Assembly: GCA_015680685.1 (NCBI GenBank)
Contig: MNCI01036264.1
Location: 26,552-90,551, forward strand
DNA: 64,000 nucleotides
Direction: 5' to 3'
Origin: Gnetum montanum
Taxonomy: Eukaryota; Streptophyta; Gnetopsida; Gnetales; Gnetaceae
Positions 12,859-24,532 of the stretch are shown piece by piece. Within the stretch, counting starts at the first letter, position 1, and each line of letters starts with the position of its first letter. Both the position numbers and the translations under genes were made by a program. Under the pieces are notes generated by a model. It was not told the DNA's origin and did not search any database. It was given only the letters and a program-made list of their open reading frames with translations.

Positions 12859-15163
12859 TTAATTCTTTTTATTAGAATGGGGGATATCCCCCATAACTAA
12901 ACTTTTCATCATAGCGAGAATTAATAAATGGAAGGGTGGGATCCTTGCATGTTGGAAACATTGGAGTCTAGTCATATCCAAACCATTGGGTGTTCTTTGA
13001 GGTGGTGGTAGGAAATTACCCAAATTGGGGTTCACACACTTGATTGTAGTAGGCATAGTGGGGTAGATTATAAGATGTGGTCATGTGATAAGGTGTTGAT
13101 CCACTATGGCACCTGTGACCGTGAGATGGTATGCAAGGATCGATATCTCTTCCTTCATGGCTATATTCACTGGGCCACATGGTTGTTGGAGTATTGATTG
13201 GTGGCCCTGATAAGGTAACACGAGGTGTTGGGTTTGAAGAGGAAGATGTACCATAGTGTTGGACTTGTGCTGGGTTGGAGGATGTAGTGGTTTTGGAACT
13301 GAGGTGTCCCTTTCGATGGTCATGTCTACAGAAGGGACACCTTTGGTGTGGTGGGTTTCCACTGTTGTTGTTAGTAGTAGCACAAGTAACATTCATCGGT
13401 TGGTGCTGTGGTGCAAAACCTTCTGGAACAACTAGTGGCGATGTAGAAGGAGGTGAAGGATGAGAATATTATTGTTGAGGAAAAATGTAAGGTACATGAG
13501 GTGGTGACCTTGGCAGAGAGGGTATGAGTGGATAGTATTTTGGAGAATGATAACGATGAGGTGAATTAGAGGATGATGATCCAGTTGGAGAAATAGGATG
13601 TTGAACATAGTAAGCATTTGGCGTTGGGACATACAAAGGATATGGTCGGGTTGGTGATGGCTTCCCCCATGACTAGGGCTTTTGCCATTATGGTTGAACC
13701 CGATATTTTTGTATGAAATTTGGATATAACATTCCTCCCCAATGCTCATGTAAATGTGACAAAACTGGGCATTGGCCTTTGGGGTGATCATACAAATAGA
13801 CGTTGCATTAATATGTGAAGTTGGTAGTTGAGTTCTTATTCTTATTATTTTCTATCCTTTGTTCTAATTGTTGCATGATGTCCTGTCTTGTTTCTTGATT
13901 TGGCATAGTTGTGCCTCTACTATTGTTAGCATATTCTCCACATTTTTCATGTATCCATTCCATCATCCTATTGATCTTTGCCGCAACTTCATCTAATGAT
14001 TGTAGTATTGGCAAAGATGGTTCCACCTCCTTGCGGTGAGTTGATTTCTCCTCTTTATGGTTATGGACCTTTTCTAATTCGAGATTTTTGTCCTATTGAG
14101 AGTTTTCAACATTCTCCCATTTAGCCATTTCTCCTTCTTCTTTTGCTACCCGCTTAATAAGCTCTTGAAGTTGATGGATTTGTAGCTCGTATAGTTGACC
14201 TTGGGCATACATCCCTAGGGTCTCCCTTGTTTCATTACGAAGCCCATTAATGATATGGTACATTAGCCTTTCTTCAGAGAACCCATGGCCTAAACAGTTG
14301 TTTAACAATGCATAATATCTTTCTAAGGCCATGTCCAAGGGTTCATGTTGCTCTTGTTTCCATTCTTGGATTTGTCTCCTCAAGGCCGACACTCTGGCAT
14401 AAGTTTAATATCTTTTGTTGAAAAGTTATACCATTGTTGGCCAACGTCGAATTGATTTTGGTTTTAGGGACCTATAGCATACTTTTGCTTGGCCAATGAG
14501 TGTCATAGGAAAGAGCTTACTTTTTTGCCATCCATTATCAATGTTGTTCTATGCATAGGCATCATAGAAGGCTCATAAATTTTGTTGCGGATCTAATTCA
14601 TAGCCTCCTGAAAACTTAGGAAAGTTGTTTAAATCAAGCCTAGGTAGATGAATTTCCTTGCAATGCCTACAGGATATTCAAATGGCCTCTTATGCTCTTA
14701 GTGGCTAGCAGGGGTTCATCGTCACTAAGTGGGTTGTGAGTTTCTATGTTGGGACAATGTTGTCCTTGTTCATGTTGGCGTTCTTGATTTTCTTTGTGAG
14801 CTTGATTTTTAGTTCTATGCTGATCCCTTGAAAGATAGTCATTTGTGTCACAATTTGATGTTGAAGGAGTAGAGGAAGAGAGGGAACTGTAAAGCTTGTT
14901 ATGACTTTTGTAAGTCTTCCAATCCTCCCCAAATAAGTTCTTGTTAGTTATCGAGAAGGTCCTAGGCCTTTCGAGCCTCCTCGTTCTATGGGATGTCTCA
15001 TCCTTACTAGAGGTGTCAGAGTTGGATGACAAAAGTCTTTGACCATCGTTGGGGTGTTCATGAACATAGGGGACTCTTGCATAAGGTTGAGTACTTTAAA
15101 ATTTATCTGCATCATCATATAATTTGTTGGTTCTCGAATGAATTGCCTTACTCGTTGTTGCAT
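12859..15163 (-). pseudogene. gag: Gag of A2, decayed
   Basis: Fragments in several frames (15163-14948, 15032-14667, 14392-14093, 14026-13808, 13791-13432, 13396-13016). The core at 14392-14093 has QIQEWKQEQHEPLDMALERY, then LNNCLGHGFSEE, IINGLRNETRETLG and YAQGQLYELQ, the same domain as in A1 but better preserved. Proline/histidine-rich linkers follow. No protease is reached before the truncation. Confidence 0.7.
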
Positions 15164-15302
15164 TAGAGTCTTGTGAGAGAGACATTGTTGTGAATTGTGT
15201 GTGACTTAATTGAATTGAATTTAATTTCTTTTCTAAAAGATATATCGTTAATACTTGTTACAACGATCTTGTATGATATAACTAGTGTAGATAATTAGCA
15301 CC

Positions 15303-15322
15303 GTCCCCAACAATGGTGCCAA
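15303..15322 (-). promoter_or_regulatory. Primer-binding site of A2
   Basis: TTGGCACCATTGTTGGGGAC directly follows the LTR. It resembles TGGCGCCGTTGCCGGGGA, which pairs with the 3' end of plant tRNA-Asp. The differences are mostly C to T or G to A, as expected from decay at methylated cytosines. The tRNA assignment is from memory. Confidence 0.55.
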
Positions 15323-16144
15323 TGATGAGTGGCGAGGTACCCCTACACTCAACCATACGAATACGAGCGTTTCACGCACGATCTGGTCGAACTTCATAGA
15401 CAAGCTAGTTGTGGTATTTAGATAGTTACTCATTGATCACAATTCACTGTCTTCCCACCTGAACTAGTATTTGCTTTGTCACGTATGGTTTAGTCTAGAG
15501 TAAGGTGTATGATGTGGTTTCTAACCTAGTGCTACTCCTGGAGGCAATGGAAAATAACTTTAATTAAGCTAGGAGGAAAAGGGTGAAGAGAATCTAAGCT
15601 AGCCTAACTGCAATGAGCATCCATTCCTTAATCATCCTTATACATCTTGGATCTCGTGCACGACTACCATTGGGATTACCAAGCGCATGGCCTAGGTATG
15701 CTACTGGGATACCAAGTAGTTACACTTGAATGCTCATGATTAAGTCGTACTCATTCCGTGTTTAAGGAGTTTAAGGTGAAGAGATATTAACTACGAAAGC
15801 AATAAATAACAATAACAATTAAATAATTAAACTAAGTGAATGCTGCAATGATGAAGTAATCTTAATCTTTATTTTCGGTCATGTGCGTGTCCAAGTATGT
15901 CACACTCAAATAAATGATGCCATACAATTATAATCATCACACTATGGGCATGCACTAGGAGAAAGGGTTGAGAAAAGACTAAAAATGAAAACTAACTTTT
16001 AACTAAAAACTTCCCTGCTCCATCATGCGCCTAATGTGTATTTATAGGCCTACACAAAAGTCACAATATCATGTATACGATATCGTGAGCTAGGCCATGA
16101 TATCGTGTACGCGATATTGTGACCTAATGAATCACGATTCATCA
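15323..16144 (-). repeat. 5' LTR of A2
   Basis: An 822-bp LTR; read on the minus strand it starts TGATGAAT and ends CTCATCA. The U3 start carries GATATCGTG-type palindromes, and CTATAAATA lies at 16040-16048 on the minus strand. The CTCATCA end abuts the primer-binding site. Confidence 0.8.
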
Positions 16145-18594
16145 AAAATAATTTCAAGTTTCAATATAAATTAAAATATTAGTTATATCCATCTGCAAAT
16201 TACAAAGTTTACCAGGCAGTGTATGGTCTTGTATTTGGTACAATTTGCATGTTATTTCAAAGACGGTTTTGATTCTAAACATTAGCTTTAATGATTTAGG
16301 ATAGATGCTTGAGAGGTTAGAAAATGAGTTGAAAAGTGTACCAAGTTAACCCATCATAACAGTCAAGCTTAATTGGAACACACCTCTCTTATGCATTGTT
16401 TGTTTTGCTTGGTTTACTAGTACTTAAATTTAATTCTCCATTGTTTCAGAAATCAAAATTTATTTTTCTTACTAGTAATGATTTTTGGCCTCTTTGGTCA
16501 CTTGTATATTTTTATGGTTGTGTGCTTCTTGTTCTCAATGTTTCATGCTTATATTGATGAATACTTTCAAATCCTGCCCTAAAAAGTCAGAATTTATTTC
16601 CCCCGTTAGACAAAAAGATTTGTTGTTTTGATGAACTCTTTAGGGTCTGTTTGTAAAAGTTTGTGCATGTCAGAAAAATATGGCAATGTAGTGAGCTAGA
16701 GGTCAGTGTATGTGTGCTTCCATGGTGATTTAACCTTAAAAATGAGCAATTATTTTCATGCATTTATTTTATGTTGGTTTAAGGAAATCTGTTTCTTTGC
16801 CCTTAGTTGAAGGCTGCATTGTGAATCCCTTATCACCGTTATTAAGACAACAAAATTTCCATACAATTGGGAGGAAGCTGGTATTCATTAAAAATTTCTT
16901 GATATGAATTATGTTAATATCTATGACAACTTATGTTGTGGAAACCCATTGCCTTTCTGTGACCTAGCAACAAAGAAATGTGTTATAATCCTTTCCTGCA
17001 CGCAAATCTCGGCTTGCTTTAAAAGCAGCAAACAATCACTGTTTTCTGCTAGCAACCACCTACTTTCCCTTTGTTTAGGAACTCTAATTTTTAATGAATA
17101 TTCTCATTTTAGGTGAAATACGTGGCAATGACATTTCTCAATTGTTTATGTTTTCCTTGGTGACATGTGAAAATTTTTCAGAGAAATATTCGAGATGCTT
17201 AAACTTGTAGCTCTTGTTTACCTTTCAAATACCTTTCAGATATTTGAGAAAGATTTATTACCTCCACTAGATTAACATAGCATGTTCTTACAATGTAGTC
17301 ATTGCTTTCAAGTTTTTCAAAAAGGACAATGATGAAAATCTAGATGTTAGATCACCCACCCTCCTGGAAAAACACATGGAAACAAGTTTTTGAATACCAA
17401 GTTATCACGATAAGCAAACAAGAAAATTTTTTAGGATGAAGTCACTCATAGACTGGTCAATGACGTTAGCTTTGCAAAACTTGAAGGAATTGGGCCTTGA
17501 AGACTAGTTCCTTGAAATCTCCTGCATCAAAGTTTAACCAGAAAGAGTAAGAAAGGTTAAATGCATATAATGGTCTAAAAGTTGAAATTTTTTTCTTAAA
17601 GGAATATCAATAGCATCACGTATTAATATTAGTTGACAATGTTTAATACTGTCAAAATTCACAATCAATAATTTATACAATAACATAAAGAAGCATCCTG
17701 ACAAGAATTTGTAAAATACTTACTTTTATTGATAGGCACCCTTTTAAGGTTTTTAGGTTCAAGAAATCAAATTTGATTTGAGGCTAGGAATTAGTAATAC
17801 AGGACACCTATTATGTGGGTTATGATGCATGAATTCTTTAATTTTGCATTGGTTGCAATTGCAACCAGACCTCACAAATGTTTAGATCATTAAAAATGCA
17901 TCTCATGAACTATGTCAATACTTACTATATGTTTTAACCATTTTCATTGCGACCATGATGGCTTACTTCTACACCATGTTTTGTTTGTGGAATATTTTCT
18001 ACTGAAATTCCTTGATCCTACCCTTCACATCAGCATAGTAATTATATATTACAGATTAACTGTGTTTGAGAATAGATTTATTAACTGAAAGATACATATT
18101 TTATCAATATTATTCAGTGGCTACTTAGCCTTCGTACAAGCATCAAATATGGTTCATGTTCAGGTACAAAGTTTTTTTCTGTGCAGATGTGGCTGTGCAT
18201 TAAAAGATTAAATAGAACTTGAAAAAACAATTGTATTTTTATATTACAATCTTTGATTTCTTGAACTCACTTTGAAAGATAAGAAATGGATGCTTGTGCA
18301 GGTTGTGGTCATGAGCTAGACAGCACCATCAACAGCTTGATGACCATCAAAATCAGATGTTTCCCTTTTTGTATTTTTAATAAAAGCACATAATGAAGAT
18401 ATATGCTCATGTAGTTATGACAATCCATATTATCACTTTGAATATCATTAGTAGCATTCTTAGAGATATTAGGCCCTATGGGACTGTATGGTCATTATAT
18501 ATCTATGTAAACATGCAAGTGACAAGTAACCAGAAAAAAGATTACTAACAAAAAGAAAAAAGCACTAGTACAAGGACATAGTTCTAATGCATAC
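16145..18594. other. Intron of the pseudogene, no gene
   Basis: A/T-rich DNA with no ORF resembling an LRR, malectin or retroelement protein. I looked for further 72-bp LRR exons with flanking splice sites on the minus strand and saw none. Confidence 0.5.
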
Positions 18595-18666
18595 AATTCA
18601 GTGAGATTCGTCCAGCCTCCAATGAAATATGGTATTGGTCTTGTTAGTTGCAAATCTAAGGCCCAC
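18595..18666 (-). pseudogene. LRR exon 6 (72 bp)
   Basis: Acceptor CATGTAG, donor GTATGC. It encodes LDLQLTRPIPYFIGGWTNL, one LRR. Further repeats expected before the malectin domain were not seen between this exon and 10.45 kb. Confidence 0.75.
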
Positions 18667-18815
18667 CTACATGGATCATCAAGCAAATTACCCTGAAGAT
18701 AAGTCACCATCAAGCAAATTACTCTTTAACAAATGATAAAACCGATCAACATGTTAGATTGAAACTTAAACTATAAATCTGCAGCAAATGGAAAGTAAGG
18801 GCAATGATAACTAAT

Positions 18816-18887
18816 AGAATTTTCATGTTTTTAAGATTCCTAAAAGATGATGGAATTTCTCCACTCACTCCAGACCTATCAATATAC
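18816..18887 (-). pseudogene. LRR exon 5 (72 bp, donor lost)
   Basis: Acceptor TTTTGCAG. It encodes YIDRSGVSGEIPSSFRNLKN and more. Exactly 72 bp downstream the expected donor reads ATTAGT, so the invariant G has become A. Correct splicing of this exon is unlikely. Confidence 0.75.
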
Positions 18888-20384
18888 CTGCAAAATAAAA
18901 TGTCAATATGTCAATGGGAAAACATATAATATAATGCCCATCACACAGTCACAATTCCTCTATATTCTAATATTCAATAAAAGCTTCTGACATGGTAGAC
19001 ATGTAATCATCTTGGTGCCTTTATCCCAACTACATGGACTAGGCCATTGATGTAGGTAGAGGAATTGACAATAATTTTCTATCACCAGCAGTCTACTTAA
19101 CACCACAGTCCTTGAACATGTATTTTTACCATGCCACCAACACAGCCACCTTGGATTTAAACTTGCGACTTGCATTACCACAAGGCACATTCTTTAATTA
19201 AATGAGCTATGCTTCATTGACAAATGACAAATAGAGAATGCAACAGAATAACTCTAGGTAGAATATAAGAGCTATATTCATCAATAACAACTATACATTT
19301 TGGACAGAACAATTCTTTGTGATAAAAAAATTTGGGTTAGCCAGATAAATAATGTTCTATCACAATATAAACTTTTAATAGACTGTAGTTTGTAGAAAAT
19401 CAAGGAAACTAATCAAGAATGTTTTCTACTTCTTAGCAATTTTAATAAGTAAGTACATCAATTTTGTACATTCTGGAGGTGTGTGTATATTCATTCCACA
19501 CTTTGTTCATTCATGTGTGTTTGTGTTAGAATTTGAAAATTGAAACTTCATCATAATAAAACCAAAAAAAATCATATTTAAACAAAATAATGGTTACTGA
19601 ATCATTTTACAACATAAATAAATTTTATATTAAGAACACAAAGTACCAGAGCTTTGGTAAAATTTGGTGAAATTTTTTGAAATCAAACAACTAATATTAT
19701 TGATCATTAGAAAATTTTGGTAATTGTGGAAGCAATAGATGGAATAATGTTCAAAAAAAAAATATGGAATGAACAAGATGAGTGGTAGATCTACAGAAGC
19801 AATAAACTAAAGCAGAAGCAATATACAGAAGTGGTTAGAATGTGATGCACATAGTGCTCACTAAAATGAAACAAAGTTGTATGGTAAAATACTAACAATA
19901 TATTTATAGCATCACAGCCACCAACCTAAACTTGTCCCACTTTGTAAACTTAAAATGAAGGAAACAACAAAACAAGGAGAAGGTGAGAAGACTCCTTGTC
20001 AAGGCAGCAGACAAATTCATCCCCTGGATTAGAAAAAAAAAAAACTGAACTATCTTTCACTGTGTTGTGGACTTGTCTAAAGCAACTACATAATCTGAAT
20101 AAAGATAATTTGGATGATTGAGGTCAAGACAGTGACATGGATAAAAATATTTAAGGCAATATCATAAAATTAAATCTTAAAAAAAACATTTTGCATCACC
20201 ACAAAATATAAGACAAGGAAGTTATAATGACCACACAGAATATCTACAAGATATGATCTGTTTCACTAAAATAAAAGCAGTGTACTTTCTGATTGTGGAA
20301 GAGAGATAACGTAAGTGAATCACATAGATAATACAGACATGTTAATTAGTTATATCAGAGAAAAGTAACGTGCTGCTCACTCAC
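18888..20384. other. Intron of the pseudogene, no gene
   Basis: 1.5 kb of A/T-rich sequence between LRR exons 4 and 5. Nothing recognisable on either strand. Confidence 0.5.
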
Positions 20385-20456
20385 AATTGTTCCAACTTTG
20401 TAAGGCTCCCAAGCTCTTCAGGAAGTGTTCCATTGAAATCATTTGAACTAAAACTC
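20385..20456 (-). pseudogene. LRR exon 4 (72 bp)
   Basis: Acceptor TTCTACAG, donor GTGAGT. It encodes SFSSNDFNGTLPEELGSLTK and a final EQL, one LRR, open. Confidence 0.8.
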
Positions 20457-20707
20457 CTGTAGAAAGCTTCGTTCGTAAATTATAAATTGCAGATATTCAA
20501 TGATGGAAGAAAGAAGAGAGTCACGTAAAACCAATTCATCTCAAACTAGGAAACAAATTTAAAAACAGTAACGAAAATTGAATTTTGGAATTCCACGTGA
20601 AAGTTATCGAAAACAAACAGTACGCACAGAAGCAAAGGACCGTTAGGAAAATTTAGTAGCAAGTTGTATGCATTAAAATCAGAAAATAAAGGAAACGATG
20701 ACCATAC

Positions 20708-20779
20708 AGAGATATTAAATTTTGAAGACTTCCTAGTTCTTTTGGAACAGGCCCTGAAAAATTGTTGATACCAAGAGAC
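20708..20779 (-). pseudogene. LRR exon 3 (72 bp)
   Basis: Acceptor TGTGCAG, donor GTATGG. It encodes SLGINNFSGPVPKELGSLQ and following residues, one full LRR in the same exon phase as its neighbours. Confidence 0.8.
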
Positions 20780-20874
20780 CTGCACAATGAACAAAGGAAA
20801 AGGGAAATGATAGAAGTCTATTATAAGTCTCTGATATCTCATGATTTAGAGAATAGAAGAAACAAGATACGCAC

Positions 20875-20947
20875 AAATACTGCATGCCTGTCATGTTCCC
20901 CCATGAAAGCTGGGAGACGTCCGGAAAAGTAATTTTGTCCAAGGTCC
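20875..20947 (-). pseudogene. LRR exon 2 (73 bp, frameshift)
   Basis: Acceptor TTGTCAG, donor GTGCGT. It begins DLGQNYFSGRLPAFMG and is then out of frame: a run of five G gives one base too many, so the exon is 73 bp. The NMTGMQYL part continues in another frame. Confidence 0.75.
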
Positions 20948-21108
20948 CTGACAAAAGTTTTAAAAGATGCACTTTATGTCAAATATAGGAACAGTGCAGT
21001 TGGACGGATGTTTCACTCAAATGGAGCTTTTATCACTTTTAACCCACAATTAAAGCATGGCCAACTAACATAAAAGACAATGAGTTTTAAGAGGAGGCAG
21101 TATCTTAC

Positions 21109-21180
21109 AAATTGATCAGGTAAGTCAAATTTCCCAACTCCGCTGGAAGTTCTCCAGATTTATCTGAAGAGTAAACTTTC
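21109..21180 (-). pseudogene. LRR exon 1 (72 bp)
   Basis: Acceptor GGTAG, donor GTAAGA. It encodes one leucine-rich repeat, SGELPAELGNLTYLINL. The length is exactly 72 bp, the one-repeat-per-exon size of this receptor family. Confidence 0.75.
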
Positions 21181-21786
21181 CTACCGGCAGTCTTGCAGCG
21201 AAAATGCTAAATCCTAACAAAAATAATCTTGCTCTACAGCTGACACTATATAGGTATGAAATCCGCTTGTCATTTGCAATCAACTTTTGAACAACACGGT
21301 TAACTAGAACTCCTTATTTCCTGAAGAATGCGTAATTAGCTCGCGGCCCCTACAGATTCTACAGGACAACAACGGCGAATTGAAATAACATTTGATGTAT
21401 CCAGAATTTGAAAACATAACTAAGAACATGCGAAGGGCAAGTGGCATCAACCAAACAACAAAGATCAAAAAACGATACTACGAGCGCTCGGTGAACACCG
21501 TAATGTATTCTCAACATTTAAAGGAATTAATTACTGTTTTTCTTATATCATAAAGGCACATAGGTCGGCTTCGTAAACATATACAATTAATCATCATATC
21601 CAAACGCTTGGATTTTAGCTCTCTACCAAGTATAACCACCGAGCACCGACATATCAATATTTCGCCCAACCGAACTTATAAGCAAAGCGTCTAACAACAA
21701 ATTCCGAGGCGCTGGAATGTTGAAGTTACGGAACAAGTTTTTGCAAGTTGATGCAGATTGCTTAAGCAACTTAGAGTTGATGATAC
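21181..21786. other. Intron of the pseudogene, no gene
   Basis: Between the N-terminal ectodomain exon and LRR exon 1. No exon is seen; if the usual gene structure held, an additional LRR exon might have been lost here. Confidence 0.4.
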
Positions 21787-21962
21787 TTGCAATTTTATGA
21801 TATTGCAAGTGTTGCCTCTGCTCATTTCACATATGATGCCAGGATTCAAGGGCTCAGCAGAAGAATTTGCAACGGCTCCGTAACACGGATCGCCCGCCAT
21901 ATTCCATACCGCTTGTGAATTTATGTCCCACTTCGTTCCCTGTGCCCTGAATGCATTTGCTA
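21787..21962 (-). pseudogene. N-terminal ectodomain exon of the receptor-kinase pseudogene
   Basis: Acceptor TTTGTAG and donor GTATCA bound this exon. It reads through motifs typical of the segment before the LRRs in this family: GTKWDINSQAVWNMAGDPC, then NPGIICE and NTCNIIKL. It is open, without lesions. Confidence 0.75.
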
Positions 21963-22291
21963 CAAATCATTCAAACAGATTCACACGTTATCCAGTACTG
22001 AATCCACTTTTTCACATATTATCTTTAAAGAAATTTGGCTGACGTTAGTAGACAGAACCTAATTCTCTGTTTTTCAGGGGGCAAAAAAGAAAACTCAAAC
22101 GAATTCTGGAGGGACTGTAAATACGATATTATGGTTGTGGTTTAAAAAGTGGAAGACAAAACTTTCACTGTGACTTGCTAATTTACATAGAGTATGAGAG
22201 GTTCAAGCAGCAAGAACACAAATAGTTCACATAGAATCTCGAGCAAGTAAAGACATTTTCAGAAACTATGGTTACTGGAAAAACGGAAAAT

Positions 22292-22405
22292 TCATTCAGA
22301 GGAACTCAAGGAAGTAAAGACACTTTCGGAAGAGCTGGTTACTGCAGCTGCCTCAGCTCGCAGGAAGAAAAGAGCCAAAATACAGATAGAGAGCTTCATT
22401 GCCAT
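22292..22405 (-). pseudogene. Signal-peptide exon of the receptor-kinase pseudogene
   Basis: The ORF gives MAMKLSICILALFFLRAEA, a typical secretory signal: a basic residue, a hydrophobic core and small residues before the cut. I take the ATG at 22405 as start because it sits directly before the hydrophobic core; the frame is open upstream to 22522. The donor of this exon is not clear, and the ORF runs to a stop at 22292. Confidence 0.55.
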
Positions 22406-23731
22406 GGCTACACAGAGCAGCAGTGATTCAGTGGGAACGAAAGAAGAATCATATACATTTGATAAACTGGAAAAGAAAAGGTCTAAGTAGCAAGGAAAGA
22501 GAGAAGACCCAGTCTCCCGCAATCATTCTTCTATGCACATGCGAGACTTGCGTTGAAAATTCCTCGGATTAGTGTACACAAAACAGCCGATATGGATGAG
22601 GGTGCCTGAGCCATTCATGTTCAAGAGCATTGTCTGAATATCCCCATTTGATGCATTCCTTTTGCCGTTTCGATCCTTGCATGCTGCAATTTGAAATTCA
22701 AAATTTGTACGTCCCTCCCCAAACGGCGCCATCAGCCAGCACAGCCAGAAAAAGAGAGGTACACTGTTTCTGAAAACGAAAAGCTTCCCATGTCCAGAGA
22801 ATTTGAGCCTGATTTTGATTTTTGCAAGGATTCCCGCATTCAGTTGAGGTCACAGTTCCTTTTATTATTATTTTTTTTAAAAGAATGATTTCAAACAATG
22901 AACGAAGGCAGTCCAGTTGGGTAATGAAACTGAAACCGAATTATTCATGTTTACTGCGCTTTGAATATGTCTGTCGGACTAGTTTTAGAACTTCTTTTAC
23001 ATAAGGTTTTTTATAGAATTTTTTTAACGTACCACACTGGAATGAATGTGACACGAAAGCAACAAAGATTATTCAGAGGTTTCTCCATCAACTCCATTTT
23101 CACGTTGAAGTTTCTGAAACTGTTCGTGGCAATATTCGTATGCAACGCAAAAATGGGAGGACAGACACAGCTCACTGAGATATTACGATGCATCATTTTT
23201 CAATTGGTTACTTGATTATGTTAGATTAGAATAATTACAGCTTAGAAATTTAGACTACGTTTTGTTACGCCGAAATGTCTATTCACGGGTAGGTCAACAG
23301 AATTGACTTTCATAGGGTCCAACAACCGCCCTTATTACGTTGCCCCTAACCTAGAACACGAAATCTCACATCGCTGATTTTTCTTGTCCGTAGCTATCCA
23401 CATCGAGCAGCACAGATCTTCATATCAACATTAAAGGCGTTCACACTGCACTTGTAAATGTCATCCACCCATATAATTTTGGATTTAAATTTAGAGGATA
23501 ATGTTTATTAAACTTGAGTTTGATGTATAACCCTATTCATGGACTCGTGCTTCGTACATAATCAATCATAATAAATTATCATCAAATCATTTACTTATTT
23601 TAAAGGGATAAAGTGACCAAAATGATAATGATGTACAACCTCATTCATATGGTTATTTTTAGTTGACCAAGTCTTTTTTATGGCTCATGTTATTTTCTAG
23701 AGTCTTGAAAGTTGTTTTTGGCTTACCAAAT
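22406..23731. other. Upstream flank of the pseudogene
   Basis: Short chance ORFs only. A TATA box cannot be fixed. The last 80 bp are the start of a tandem repeat that is split by element A3. Confidence 0.4.
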
Positions 23732-24532
23732 TGATGAGTGGCGAGGTACCCGTACACTCAACCATACGAATACGAGCGTTACACGCACGATCCGGTCAAA
23801 CTCCAAGGACTAAGTGCTTACGCGCCTTATGGAACACTTAAGGTTAATCAATCGTTGTCTTCCTAGACTTACTTGTATTGTCACGGTTGTATGGTTAAGT
23901 AAGTCTGAGGTATATGATTTTTATAACTTTTATCTTTTTATTGCCTATGCTAAGAGAGGAAAGGGTGAAGAGACTAAGTAACTAACTTTCACTAACTAAG
24001 CTTTAATCGTCTTAGCATCAGTATCTGTTCCCACTTGCCGTACACACTCTGAATTAGTGCAATGCTACTGGGATTACCAAACGCTATTCGTTACTGGGTT
24101 ACCAAGCATAGCACACGTGCTCGAAGTAGTCGTACTGAATGCACTTAACTAGGAGTTGAGGGTTGAGAGAGATTAATTATCTAAGAAAGTATTTAAGCAT
24201 TTAACATTAATTAAATCCTAATTAGCTTAATCCATGCACTGCAAGGTTTATAAGAAAGTTCGTCTTTATTTCCATACACAAATGTGTGCTCAGGTACAAT
24301 TTTCTCAAATAAAGATCTGTTCACTTTGAGACTCCTACTGCGGGCACATGGAAATTATTCTATCTCTGGAATGGTAAAACTGTTAGAGTTTCACTAAGAG
24401 TCTAGATCTAGATGGAGAAACAAGGGAAAGCTGCCTCTTATTCATAGACAAGGCGACAGGCTACGATATTGCGTATGCGATATCACAGGGGTCAACGCGA
24501 TATCGCGGCCCATGCGATATCGCATCTCATCA
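23732..24532 (-). repeat. 3' LTR of A3
   Basis: On the minus strand it starts TGATGAGATGCG and ends CTCATCA, 801 bp. Several GCGATATCGC palindromes lie in the first 110 bp. The purine tract TCATGGGGGTA directly precedes it. Confidence 0.9.

Larger units (their letters stand above)
12859..16144 (-). mobile_element. Family-A element A2, truncated
   Basis: 5' LTR (15323-16144), primer-binding site and gag are present in order on the minus strand. Protease, 3' internal region and 3' LTR are missing; similarity stops near 12.86 kb. It lies inside an intron of the receptor-kinase pseudogene, in the same orientation. Confidence 0.75.
9825..22405 (-). pseudogene. LRR-malectin receptor-like kinase, ectodomain only, decayed
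   Basis: This would be a plasma-membrane receptor kinase of the plant LRR-VIII type, with extracellular leucine-rich repeats followed by a malectin-like domain. Visible in order on the minus strand: a signal-peptide exon, an N-terminal exon, six LRR exons, then two malectin exons; all but the first have clear splice sites. Transmembrane and kinase exons are not found; they may be lost or lie left of the window behind a long intron. Lesions: a stop in the malectin exon (10337-10339), a one-base insertion in one LRR exon (73 instead of 72 bp), and the splice donor of the exon at 18816-18887 reads AT instead of GT. The intron between 18.6 and 10.45 kb hosts retroelement A2. Family assignment is confident; the pseudogene call is moderately confident. 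Confidence 0.8.

Noticed and set aside
13275-13463. Plus-strand ORF opposite A2 gag
   Set aside because: Shadow of the minus-strand gag linker, without domain or codon pattern of its own.
22961-23215. 84-codon plus-strand ORF near the pseudogene flank
   Set aside because: No recognised motif, no splice or promoter context; length is expected by chance in such DNA.
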